Positions 21,501 to 29,713 of a stretch of 29,713 nucleotides of DNA are shown here, one piece after another. Below the pieces are notes generated by a model. That model did not search any database, was not told the origin of the DNA, and was given only the letters and a program-made list of their open reading frames with translations. Source of the DNA: a virus; IMG/VR virus record IMGVR_UViG_3300030103_001879, positions 1 through 29,713 of that record. One strand, 5' to 3'. The stretch's first letter is position 1. Each line of letters starts with the position of its first letter. Both the position numbers and the translations under genes were made by a program.

Positions 21501-23548
21501 TGGCTAGTACAGGTGTAACAGATACCAGCATACCCGTTATTCTGCCTCAAGCAGGGCAGACATTTGCAGATCCAGCAATGGAGTTGGCGACAAGAAATAT
21601 TCTTGCGTCTTACTTCGGCACTGGGCAACCGGGCGATCTTGGCCTCATGGGTCAACCGATACCGATACCAATACAACAAGTAGCTGGCCTATCTCCTTTA
21701 GAAGTTCAAGCGCGTAATGCTGCTCAAGGTTTGGGTGGCTTTGGTGCACAACTCGCAGAAGCACAAGATTTATTTAGGCGTGCTGGTCAAGGATTTGATC
21801 CACGCTCCGCTGGCTTGTTTGCAGACCCACGAGCGCGTGAATTATACGAACAAAGCTTGGGCGTTTTTGACCCAGCCACAGGCGAAAGATTTGTAGATCA
21901 AAGAGCAAGATCTATGATGGAAGGTGCAGCTGGCGATATTAGAGCGGCTGGAGCAGGCATTCCTTCTATCATAGGTGGCGCACAAACAGGAATGTCTGAT
22001 GCAGAGAGGGCCATAGCGGAGGCAAGCGGAACTGCGAGGGCAGGAATAACAGATGCGGCAAGAGGCATTACTGGAGAAGTTGCTGGCGCACAAACAGGCG
22101 CTGCAGAAGCGGCACAGAGAGCGCGTGCACAAACAGAAATGGCTGGTCGAGATCTTCGCTCTGCTGGCCAGATGGGCCGTGCAGCTGCATTACAGGGAAT
22201 AGCTGGTCTTACTGGCACTGGTGAACAGTTCGATCCTGCAGGCATTGCTAGATTTCAAGACCCCTTCACTCAACAAGTTATTGATGCGCAACAAGCAGAG
22301 ATTGCAAGGCTAGGCGAACAACAGAAACGAGATGCACGCGCACAGCAGATACGAGCAGGTGCGTTTGGTGGATCTCGTGGCGCTATACAAGAAGCTGAGA
22401 TTGGTCGAAATGTATTGCAGCAACAGGCTAAGACAGGCGCTGAGTTGCGATCACAAGGATTTCAACAAGCAGCACAGCAAGCGCAACAAGCTTTTGAGCA
22501 GGCGCAAGCACGCCGTCAGCAGGCCGCACAACTTACTGGCTCATTGGGTCAAGCAGGCGCAGGAACTTCTCTACAGGCCGCACAGCAAGCAGGCCAGCTT
22601 GGCTTGAGTGCAGAGCAGTTGGCTCAACGAGGTGCGCTTGAAAGCGGTCAGCTTGGTCTCTCAGGACAACAAGGCATTGGATCATTGCTTGGTCAGGCGG
22701 GACAAATGGGTATGCAGGCAGGGCGCGACATTGGCTCTCTTGCTCAACAGCGTGGCGCGCTTGGTTTGCAGGGAGCACAAGCACAAGCAGGACTTGCGGG
22801 TCAAAGAGCAGATATCGCTCGAGGCATAGGTCAGCTAGGGCTTCAAGGTCAGCAACTTGGTGCAGATGTTTTTGGACAGCAGATGGGCAGAACCGCGCAA
22901 GCGGCTCAAGGTCTTGGAGGCCTTACGCAAAACCAATTCGGCACCGCATTACAGGCGTTTGGCGCAGGCACGGGAGCACAGCGTGCAGCCGCATCAGGTA
23001 TCGCAGGACTTGGCCAGCAAGGTCAACAAATGCTGGGCACACAGATAAGCACTCTTGGCCAACTTGGTCAGCAAGGTCGTGGCATACAGCAAGCGGGTCT
23101 TGATGCGCAGTACAAGGCAGCTACTCAGATGGCTGATGAGCCGTTCATGAGGTTGCAACGTGGCCAAGCACTGCTGCAAGGTGGTGCACCGTTCATGCCT
23201 CAGTACACCAGTGGGTTTGGCATGGGTCAGAATCAAGGGCAGGCTCAAACCAGAGGCAGTACTGCAGCTCAAGCGTTAAACGCAGCAGGCACTATTGCCA
23301 GTATTGTGGCCGCATCCGACATCCGCCTGAAAGAGAATGTAATGAAGATTGATGAAGTCCAGCCAGGCGTAGGCTGGTACACATGGGATTGGAATGACAC
23401 GGCTAAGGCTATGGGTATTGATGACCCAACTGAAGGTGTGATTGCACAAGAGCTTAAGGAAGTTGACCCAAGCGCAGTCATTATGGGCGACGATGGTTAC
23501 TACAGCGTAGATTATTCAAGAGTAAACCGTAGCCGTGAAGCGATCTAA
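21500..23548 (+). CDS. Gln/Ala/Gly-rich internal virion protein with C-terminal S74 domain
   Basis: 682 residues. Residues 1-90 are conserved-looking (VILPQAGQTF, MELATRNILASYF, QQVAGLSPLEVQARN). Residues ~130-600 are a long Gln/Ala/Gly/Leu-rich region with many LGQQG, QQAQQ and AGQLGL units, helical and repetitive. Residues 606-682 form an S74 domain: SDIRLKENVMKIDEV with Ser606 and Lys611, WDWND, TEGVIAQELKEVDPSAVI and YYSVDYSRV, ending EAI. S74 domains normally trim trimeric fibres and spikes. Here one caps a protein whose position and composition resemble an ejection protein. The last 14 bases overlap the next gene. Confidence 0.75.
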   Translation: MASTGVTDTSIPVILPQAGQTFADPAMELATRNILASYFGTGQPGDLGLMGQPIPIPIQQVAGLSPLEVQARNAAQGLGGFGAQLAEAQDLFRRAGQGFDPRSAGLFADPRARELYEQSLGVFDPATGERFVDQRARSMMEGAAGDIRAAGAGIPSIIGGAQTGMSDAERAIAEASGTARAGITDAARGITGEVAGAQTGAAEAAQRARAQTEMAGRDLRSAGQMGRAAALQGIAGLTGTGEQFDPAGIARFQDPFTQQVIDAQQAEIARLGEQQKRDARAQQIRAGAFGGSRGAIQEAEIGRNVLQQQAKTGAELRSQGFQQAAQQAQQAFEQAQARRQQAAQLTGSLGQAGAGTSLQAAQQAGQLGLSAEQLAQRGALESGQLGLSGQQGIGSLLGQAGQMGMQAGRDIGSLAQQRGALGLQGAQAQAGLAGQRADIARGIGQLGLQGQQLGADVFGQQMGRTAQAAQGLGGLTQNQFGTALQAFGAGTGAQRAAASGIAGLGQQGQQMLGTQISTLGQLGQQGRGIQQAGLDAQYKAATQMADEPFMRLQRGQALLQGGAPFMPQYTSGFGMGQNQGQAQTRGSTAAQALNAAGTIASIVAASDIRLKENVMKIDEVQPGVGWYTWDWNDTAKAMGIDDPTEGVIAQELKEVDPSAVIMGDDGYYSVDYSRVNRSREAI

Positions 23549-24782
23549 GCGCGAAAGAAAGATCAGCAAAGTGATGGGAGAGTTCAAAGATGGCTCACTC
23601 AAGTCAGGCGGTTCGGGTAGAAAAGTAACAAATCCAAAGCAAGCTATAGCCATTGCTTTGTCGGAGGCAGAGGGAATGAATCAAGGTGGAATGATGTACA
23701 ACCAAATCATGCAACGACCAATGTTTCAAACGCCTCAACAGCGCCAAGGCTTGGGAATCATGGCAGGCGTTGCTCCTGTGCGTGGGTATGCAGATGGTGG
23801 TGAAGCTGAAGAGATTGCAGTAACAGCAGAAAGTCCAGAAGAGTTAGATATAAAACTTTTTGGTGAAAGCGGTGTTTTGTTCGATACCGATTCTCCTATA
23901 TCAAGCACGTTGATGGCATTGACGATACCTATTGGAGGCGGTCTTATTGGGCTTACGGCTCGTGGCTTGATGGCAGCTAGAAAAGCTGCGCAAGTTGCAC
24001 AAGCATCAAGAAAAGCAGCTTTGGCGGCAGGCCAGAGATCTGTTGGTGTAACTCCACAGCTAGCAGCTAAAGCGCCAAGTCCTCCTCCACCTCCAAGCAT
24101 CGCTGCTCGTGTCTCAGGAGTACCTGCAGCCGCTGCTGGTGCAATAAAACGCAATCCTGGCAAGACGATTTTAGGTGGCCTTGGTCTTGCAGGGCTTTCC
24201 ACCATTGGTGAAAATGAGCCAACAACAGATGAGCCTCCTGCAGATACGTCCACTGATGACACTGGTGGAGGTGGTGAAGGTGCTGGCAATCAACAATCAG
24301 GCATCATGAAGTTTTTGTTTGGTTCAGATGGTATTGGCGGCGAACCAGGCGCTGTTGGCAAGGCTGTGGACTATTTGGCTGACCCCAAAACCAGATATGC
24401 ACTCGCTCGTGCTGCGGAGTCACGCCCTGGTGTCGTAGATAGAAACTTCTTTACCGATTTCGCGCTTGGCCAAGCAGAGTACGAGGCCGCTCAACAACAG
24501 AATCAAACTGCTTTCATGAGAAACTTTGATACTTTAAGGAAAATATATCCAGAAAGTGTTACAGATCAAGAGATTGCTGAAATTCTTTTAGATGATTCAG
24601 AAAATCCAGAAGATAAGTTTTTAACTTTGTTTAAGGCAGCTATAGATCCAACAACTCAGACAGTTAGCTTACCTATAGCTCAAGCTTTGGCTGCTGCTAT
24701 ACCTGGCTATGAGTTACCTGACGATTTTGAAAAAGTTTTAGCTCAACAAACACCTGTTTCCGCAACAGTTCCAGCTGAATGA
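23535..24782 (+). CDS. DUF6496-headed virion protein with internal hydrophobic segment
   Basis: 415 residues from GTG 23535, kept because the conserved block starts there: KRERKISKVMGEFKDGSLKSG then VTNPKQAIAIALSEA, which I recognise as DUF6496. An ATG at 23574 would cut into it. The head is followed by GYADGGEAEEIAV, a hydrophobic segment at about residues 118-145 (ISSTLMALTIPIGGGLIGLTA), a Pro-rich linker with PSPPPPPS, and an acidic Gly-rich linker (~231-255). The C-terminal helical part holds RYALARAAESRPGV and AQALAAAIPGYELP. It overlaps both neighbours. An ejected or membrane-interacting virion protein is plausible. Enzyme motifs were not seen. Confidence 0.65.
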   Translation: MKRSKRERKISKVMGEFKDGSLKSGGSGRKVTNPKQAIAIALSEAEGMNQGGMMYNQIMQRPMFQTPQQRQGLGIMAGVAPVRGYADGGEAEEIAVTAESPEELDIKLFGESGVLFDTDSPISSTLMALTIPIGGGLIGLTARGLMAARKAAQVAQASRKAALAAGQRSVGVTPQLAAKAPSPPPPPSIAARVSGVPAAAAGAIKRNPGKTILGGLGLAGLSTIGENEPTTDEPPADTSTDDTGGGGEGAGNQQSGIMKFLFGSDGIGGEPGAVGKAVDYLADPKTRYALARAAESRPGVVDRNFFTDFALGQAEYEAAQQQNQTAFMRNFDTLRKIYPESVTDQEIAEILLDDSENPEDKFLTLFKAAIDPTTQTVSLPIAQALAAAIPGYELPDDFEKVLAQQTPVSATVPAE

Positions 24783-27700
24783 GAGTAGTTGTACCAGATG
24801 GCAGTGGTCGGGTTATTGAGGTATTAACAGATGATCCAATCAAAGCTTCACAAAAAGCCAAAGAATGGGCGCAAGAAAACCCAGCTGTAGAACGTGGTGC
24901 TCAACTGGGTCAAGAAGACGTTTCTGCTTTTGGTGATGTCCTGCGTGGCGTGGGTGCTGGTTTAGTTGGCGCAGCTGAAGGAATAACAACTCTTCCGATA
25001 GAAATAATAGACTCAATAACAAGTTCTGATGAAAACAGCGCGCAAGTAGTCAGAGAGTTTTTCAATCGATACAAGCCTGAAACGTCTACAGGTATAGGAG
25101 AAGCTTCTAAATTTATAACTCAATTTGCCGTCCCCGGTGGTGCTGCATACAGAGCAGCTAGAGGATTAAGTGGTGTTGGGAAGGTTGGTGCTATAGCTGG
25201 TGCCGATATAGCTGCCACGACTCCAGACGTAGAAACCATTGGAGATTTCTTAGATGCTGGCCCCACAAAAAGAATTAATCTTGAGGATTTAGAAGGCGCT
25301 GAGCTTGCTCAAGCCACATTAGCTAATAGATTAAAAGTTGCAGCAGAGGGTGCCGCAGTTGTTTTTGGGGTTCCAGCCGCTGCAAGAATTGGTGTTCAAG
25401 GCATTAGATCTGGAGCAGAAGCTCTAGGTAGAACAGATGTAGTTAAAGAGGCCGCTAGATCTATACCTTTTCTTAAAGCAGATCCAGAGACTGCTTTCAA
25501 GACAGCGGCCCCAAAAGCGGAAATTGAAGATCCAAGCTTTCTTCAAGCTAAAGTTGAAGGTTTAAAAAAGCTAGGCACCAGATATCTGACTAATCAAGGG
25601 AGATTGCCAGATGAGTTTTCTGCTGGATACGAACAAGCAAGATTACAAGCTGTATCTGCAGCTAACTCTGGAGCCAGGCAAGCTGTTGAGAAACTAGACA
25701 ATGCTTTGAGTTTCATTAATAAAAATGAAGGTCTATTTAACGGTCAAAACAAAAGCACAATTTTAAATGCCTTTAACGACTATTTGTTTCCAGAAAGTAA
25801 GGGTGGCTTATCTAGAGAAGCTGTTAAACAAAGAGCAGAAAATATATTGAAGTCTGTAGACGAAACTATAGCAGCGCAAAAACCTAAAACCTTTTTTGGT
25901 AAAAACAAAGACTTAAGTCTTTTTCAAGGTGCTCAACAAGTGAGAGCATCGATTGATGATCTTAGCAAAAACATTCAAGACATACGAAGAGATGAACTAT
26001 TAGACCCCCTGCAACAACAGGGAATAATTCAAAGGATTGGCGATAACTTAGGCTTTTATGGTCGAAGGTTATATAGAGCATCTAATGAAACAAACTACCA
26101 ACCAAACGCTGAGCAAAGACGCGCGGCTATGGATGAATTAAAACGACAGCAGCTACAGTTAAACCCAGAGAAGCCTTTGAGCGATTCAATGGCTAATTCA
26201 ATATTGAATGACACTTTAATTAAAATGGGCAACAACAATGCTAACGTTAGTCCTAAAGATCTTTTTGATGATTCAACTCTATCTGGTATCGCTCAAGGGC
26301 TTTTGAAGGGTAGAAGGTTAGACAATCTTCCAGCAGTTAGAGATTTCCTAGGAGAGTACACTGGCGCTAGAGATGTCATCGGTAGAGTTGACACAAAGAT
26401 TATTAGAGCTAGAGATGTTGGAGAGCAAGAGACAGGATTAAAAACAAAGATTGTAGAGACAGTTGATCAAATGGCTAAGTCAGTGGCCAAGTCTAATTAC
26501 TACAAAAATCTATCTGAGCACAATAAATCACTCCCTGCTAATGCAAAATACTTTTATGACGAACCTCCTGTTGACGGGAAAATATACAAAAGAGTTGGAG
26601 ATAAAGCGCCAGATGCTCCAGTTACTGAAGAAGACATAGTCCGTTTTGGGCCTTTAGCTGGTAAATATGTTCTTCCTGAACACTTAGAAGCCTTCGAGAA
26701 CGCTGGGCAAGTGTTTAATTTAGCAAACACCATACCTTTGTACGCAACTTTCTTAGGCATGAAAGGTATGTCACAGGTTATGAAGACTGTTTATAGCCCA
26801 ATCACTCAAATAAGAAACGCTACGACAGCAGCTTTTTATTTATTGCAAAATGGAAATTTACCTAGCTCAGATTCGCTCGCAAAAGGCGTTTCTTCAGTTC
26901 TCACAAACATAAACCAAAGGCTCAGTCGAGTAGGCGATTTTGATATAACCACAGGCACTGGCAAAATTATATCTTCTCAAAACGCCACTAAAGCTGATTT
27001 AGAAAGGTTTTATAATGAAAAGGTTGACCTAGGAGTTGTTAACACCAACGCGAAGATAGGTGAATTTGAGTCTCTTCTCAATGACGCTGTTGATGCAAAA
27101 CAAGCTATGCCGGGCGTTGCAAAAAAAGCATTTCAATTTGTTAAGAATCAACAAAACAATTTTGCTGCAAAGCTGTATCAAGGGTCTGATGATGTTTGGA
27201 AGATATCATCACACGAGTTAGAACTAGGTAAATTACAAAAGGTATTTAAAAACAACGTCAATGCAAGGTTGCCAGTTAGCGATTCAAATAATTACCTAAC
27301 ACTAGAAAAGTTAAATCTAGGGCCAGTGTTTTCTAAAGCGCAACTCAATCAGTTTAGTGATAACGTTCTTATAGATGCATTCAAAAGAACAGACCCCAAA
27401 GGGTTTACCTTAAACCTAGATGAGTTTGCAAAGTTAAACAAAGAGAAGAAAGTAGACTTCTTAACTGAAGCTATACTTAAAAGAGAAGCAGCTGAGATCG
27501 TAAAAGATACAGTGCCAAACTATGCTCGAGTGCCTGAAGCAATCAAAAGATTGCGTCAACTACCTTTAGGCAACTTCATTGCATTTCCTGCAGAAATTAT
27601 CAGAACTAGTGGAAATGTTTTGCAAAGAGCAATCAAGGAATTGGCTAGTGAGTCTCCTGAGCTAAGAGAGATTGGCATGAAGCGGCTTACTGGAATGATG

Positions 27701-28954
27701 GCAACTACTGCTGCAATACCTTCAACGCTAATGGCTGCAGGGACCGCTTTAACTGGAGCAGACAGCGATCAAGTTCAAGCTTATAAACGATCCATGGCAT
27801 ATGAATGGGATAGAAACTCTACTCTGATACCGATAGCCACGGACAAGGATGGCAACATCACTGAGATGTACAACTTTTCGTACACAAATCCATACGATTA
27901 CATGATGAGACCAGCACGCGCTGTATATAACGCAGTGGCAAACGGCATAACTTCTGAGAAAGATTTGTCTGAAATAGCTTTTGATGCTTCATCTGACTCT
28001 TTGTATGAGTTTGCAGCACCATTTACTAGTGAATCAATCATCACTCAAAAGATATTTGATATTAATAGAAACAAAACAGACTTTGGCGCTCCGATATACA
28101 ACGAAGCAGACCCTCTTGGATTAAAGTTTGCCAAAGGCGTCGCTCATTTTGCAGAGGGTTTAACGCCAGGAGGATCTCCCGTTGAACTAACTGGCGATGT
28201 AGGCAGTCCAATTTACTTTAACTTGAAGTTTGGAGACTTTCCAAAAGCAATTGGTTCTGTCGCAGGTATGGATCCAAGGAGTGCTGTGACTCGACAAGGG
28301 TATCGCATTGACCCAGCGCAAGAATTTGCGGAGGCACTCACAGGGCTGAAGACGATCAAGCCCAGAGTAAAAAGAACTTTGTACTATCGCGGTGTAGAAG
28401 CGGCAAGGAATGTGCGAGATGCATCTGCAATCTTTAACCAAGTGGCAAAACAAAGAGGTGCTGTGGACGCAGAGAAGATAACTCAAGCGTATATCACCGC
28501 TAATGAACAGCGATTCAAGGCTTTGCGTGATCTCAACATGGCCATTGAAGACGCTAAGACTCTTGGGCTGTCAACGTCAGAAATTGTTAAGCCGCTAAGA
28601 GAGGCTAAAACTCCAAAGATTAGCTCTTTGCTTTCTGGGCGTTTTAATGCATTTTTTCCCACAAAAGAAACAATCGGTATTGCGATGCGCGGAACTGAGG
28701 ATAAGCTTACAAATCCGTTCAATTTTGATGAAATCAGAAACGCTTACAGAGGATTTCAAGGCGCTGCACTAAGACCACAGGCTGCAGCCGACGCACAGGC
28801 CGCACAAGCGCCTGTTTCCCCACCCCCTACACAACCACAGCCTGCGCCTCAAATCGCGCCTACACAGCCTAGCGCGCCGCCTACGTCGCTGTTTGACCGT
28901 GGCATTGATGCATTGAGACAGGTAGAGTTGAACAAACTCCTAGGCATCGATTAG
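24779..28954 (+). CDS. Very large internal virion / DNA-ejection-type protein
   Basis: 1391 residues, almost entirely helical, the largest gene here. It opens RVVVPDGSGRVIEVLTDDP and then shows several Ala/Gly-rich hydrophobic stretches in the first 220 residues (VLRGVGAGLVGAAEGITTLP, VAAEGAAVVFGVPAAARIGV) and one around 970-990 (TTAAIPSTLMAAGTAL). Long charged helices fill the middle. The last ~60 residues are Ala/Pro/Gln-rich, ending SLFDRGIDALRQVELNKLLG. Size, composition and position after the other internal-type genes fit the large core protein of podoviruses (T7 gp16-like role). A lytic transglycosylase domain was not seen. It starts within the previous stop (ATGA). Confidence 0.6.
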   Translation: MRVVVPDGSGRVIEVLTDDPIKASQKAKEWAQENPAVERGAQLGQEDVSAFGDVLRGVGAGLVGAAEGITTLPIEIIDSITSSDENSAQVVREFFNRYKPETSTGIGEASKFITQFAVPGGAAYRAARGLSGVGKVGAIAGADIAATTPDVETIGDFLDAGPTKRINLEDLEGAELAQATLANRLKVAAEGAAVVFGVPAAARIGVQGIRSGAEALGRTDVVKEAARSIPFLKADPETAFKTAAPKAEIEDPSFLQAKVEGLKKLGTRYLTNQGRLPDEFSAGYEQARLQAVSAANSGARQAVEKLDNALSFINKNEGLFNGQNKSTILNAFNDYLFPESKGGLSREAVKQRAENILKSVDETIAAQKPKTFFGKNKDLSLFQGAQQVRASIDDLSKNIQDIRRDELLDPLQQQGIIQRIGDNLGFYGRRLYRASNETNYQPNAEQRRAAMDELKRQQLQLNPEKPLSDSMANSILNDTLIKMGNNNANVSPKDLFDDSTLSGIAQGLLKGRRLDNLPAVRDFLGEYTGARDVIGRVDTKIIRARDVGEQETGLKTKIVETVDQMAKSVAKSNYYKNLSEHNKSLPANAKYFYDEPPVDGKIYKRVGDKAPDAPVTEEDIVRFGPLAGKYVLPEHLEAFENAGQVFNLANTIPLYATFLGMKGMSQVMKTVYSPITQIRNATTAAFYLLQNGNLPSSDSLAKGVSSVLTNINQRLSRVGDFDITTGTGKIISSQNATKADLERFYNEKVDLGVVNTNAKIGEFESLLNDAVDAKQAMPGVAKKAFQFVKNQQNNFAAKLYQGSDDVWKISSHELELGKLQKVFKNNVNARLPVSDSNNYLTLEKLNLGPVFSKAQLNQFSDNVLIDAFKRTDPKGFTLNLDEFAKLNKEKKVDFLTEAILKREAAEIVKDTVPNYARVPEAIKRLRQLPLGNFIAFPAEIIRTSGNVLQRAIKELASESPELREIGMKRLTGMMATTAAIPSTLMAAGTALTGADSDQVQAYKRSMAYEWDRNSTLIPIATDKDGNITEMYNFSYTNPYDYMMRPARAVYNAVANGITSEKDLSEIAFDASSDSLYEFAAPFTSESIITQKIFDINRNKTDFGAPIYNEADPLGLKFAKGVAHFAEGLTPGGSPVELTGDVGSPIYFNLKFGDFPKAIGSVAGMDPRSAVTRQGYRIDPAQEFAEALTGLKTIKPRVKRTLYYRGVEAARNVRDASAIFNQVAKQRGAVDAEKITQAYITANEQRFKALRDLNMAIEDAKTLGLSTSEIVKPLREAKTPKISSLLSGRFNAFFPTKETIGIAMRGTEDKLTNPFNFDEIRNAYRGFQGAALRPQAAADAQAAQAPVSPPPTQPQPAPQIAPTQPSAPPTSLFDRGIDALRQVELNKLLGID

Positions 28955-28955
28955 T

Positions 28956-29321
28956 TTGATCCCAAAAAGAAAGCGGCCAAAGTCTAAATACTTTGCAAAG
29001 AAGACTGAATACGATGGCATCGTGTTCGACTCCAAGTTAGAAGCTGCACGATACAAAATACTCAAGCAACTAGAGCAGGCTGGCGAACTATCTGATCTTG
29101 AAGTGCAGGTGGACTTTCCCTGCGTAGTCACCGTCAACGGCGAGGATCAGAAGATCTGCTCATACATAGCAGACTTCCGATACAAGCGCGATGGTGAGTA
29201 TGTGGTCGAAGACACCAAGGGCGTGATCACTCAAGTGTTCAGGCTCAAGAAGAAACTTGTCGAGGCACTCTACCCCGGCACCAAGATACTGGTGGTCAAA
29301 GACCCCCGCAGCTGGGACTAG
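28956..29321 (+). CDS. DUF1064 PD-(D/E)XK-like phage nuclease
   Basis: 121 residues from a TTG at 28956, the only reasonable start since the protein has no internal methionine. The conserved blocks are KYFAKKTEYDGIVFDSKLEAARY, YIADFRYKRDGEYVVEDTKG and FRLKKKLVEALYPG. Glu29, Asp73 and the Asp86-Thr-Lys88 element fit the active site of PD-(D/E)XK nucleases. DUF1064 proteins are phage-encoded and proposed as endonucleases in DNA processing. Here it closes the late operon, one base after the large virion gene. Its stop shares CTAG with the convergent minus-strand gene. Confidence 0.88.
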   Translation: MIPKRKRPKSKYFAKKTEYDGIVFDSKLEAARYKILKQLEQAGELSDLEVQVDFPCVVTVNGEDQKICSYIADFRYKRDGEYVVEDTKGVITQVFRLKKKLVEALYPGTKILVVKDPRSWD

Positions 29322-29713
29322 AACGGAACCTTGCGCTCATCCATGTTGTCGATCTGACTGCCAGGGAACTCACTCCTGATCACCTCACCATTGATCATCA
29401 TCTCAGCATTGAACTGCACCTTGGATAGCTCACGCATCTCTGCGCTGCTGTAGTGGTATTCTCCGCTCACTTCTGACGTTGAGTTGTAGAAGTCTATGAT
29501 GCCCACCCTGTACGCCACAGAGTCCTCTGTGCTGCGTTCTGGCATGTGATCTGCGTTCACCAACTCAGGTATCCACAGGTGATCTTTGCAGCCAAGCTTC
29601 TGCTCTTCAAAGGGTATGGCCCGATTACTGCGTGAACAGTACCAAGTCGCACCATTGCTGGTGGTGAGTGGCTTGATGTTCTTGCAGTTTCTGCAGTTCA
29701 CCGACTCAGGCAA
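29318..29713 (-). CDS. Partial minus-strand gene: cysteine-motif C-terminal domain
   Basis: The minus-strand frame is open to the right edge of the window, so at least 131 C-terminal residues are visible and the real start is probably outside. The first visible residues hold a Cys motif: C7-x2-C10 ... C26 ... C42 (numbered from the window edge), i.e. NCRNCKN, WYCSR and LGCKDH. These could bind zinc or an iron-sulphur cluster. A Q-K-L-G-C-K-D-H-L-W-I-P-E-L-V block follows, similar to C-terminal tails I associate with phage DNA-metabolism proteins such as nucleases. The gene faces the late operon and probably belongs to the early/replication half. Function not established. Confidence 0.65.
   Translation of the reverse strand: MPESVNCRNCKNIKPLTTSNGATWYCSRSNRAIPFEEQKLGCKDHLWIPELVNADHMPERSTEDSVAYRVGIIDFYNSTSEVSGEYHYSSAEMRELSKVQFNAEMMINGEVIRSEFPGSQIDNMDERKVPF

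Noticed and set aside
23735-24289. Minus-strand open frame of 184 codons within the gene at 23535
   Set aside because: Pro/Ala/Ser-rich antisense of a Gly/Ala/Pro-rich coding region; no ribosome site or independent features.
24779-28954. Tail tape-measure protein as an identity for the 1391-residue gene
   Set aside because: No tail tube, sheath or baseplate genes are present and the tail set is of podovirus type, so an internal ejection protein fits better; the call stays tentative.
1-29713. tRNA genes, insertion sequences, integrase and attachment sites
   Set aside because: None could be recognised by eye; nearly all bases are explained by coding genes, so a temperate lifestyle is not supported in this window.

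Overview
The window looks like the late (virion and lysis) half of a tailed double-stranded DNA bacteriophage genome. Genes are packed almost end to end on the + strand with TAATG, TGATG or ATGA stop/start overlaps. There are no tRNAs, integrase or metabolic genes of a host chromosome. A marine podovirus is the best fit. Adaptor, neck and P22 gp10-like tail proteins and a block of large internal (ejection) proteins are present, while sheath, tail tube and tape-measure genes are not seen. Many short proteins belong to families I know from environmental marine phages. That assignment, and a Gram-negative marine host, are inferences from protein style only.

Layout: (1) 3-780, end of a probable portal protein plus two small basic proteins. 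(2) 790-3042, a very long Pro/Lys/Ala-rich disordered protein and a small helical protein. (3) 3035-6558, capsid assembly: GroES-like co-chaperonin, acidic scaffold-like protein, a conserved small protein, a decoration-like protein and the HK97-type major capsid protein. (4) 6559-7244, the main regulatory gap region: a parS-like palindrome, a strong intrinsic terminator, a candidate promoter, a structural gene and a second hairpin. (5) 7245-10026, neck/adaptor and small virion proteins. (6) 10037-14189, a 22-residue-repeat protein, a 966-residue tail fibre with an S74 autoprocessing chaperone domain, and a small fibre-associated protein. (7) 14189-17135, a lysis region with at least six small membrane proteins, including an EF-hand protein and a 3-TM holin, ending in a GH24 lysozyme. 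(8) 17135-19365, P22 gp10-like tail protein and a small tail protein. (9) 19362-20274, three tandem small basic Cys-containing proteins. (10) 20292-28954, four large proteins likely packaged or ejected with the DNA, one with a second S74 domain. (11) 28956-29321, a DUF1064 PD-(D/E)XK-like nuclease, meeting head to head a minus-strand gene that runs off the window. That point probably marks the border between the late and the early/replication halves of the genome.

How it fits together: the co-chaperonin and scaffold would help fold and assemble the capsid, neck proteins and the gp10-like protein would build a short tail, and the fibre would be trimmed by its own C-terminal domain. The basic and ejection-type proteins may travel inside the capsid. 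The holins, spanin-like proteins and lysozyme would release progeny. Points most worth following up are the parS-like site, the two S74 domains that stop at the same place, the GG-containing peptide shared by neighbouring genes, the W-G-x-G-x triplet shared by two tail genes, and a small gene in the lysis region whose start is missing or needs a frameshift.
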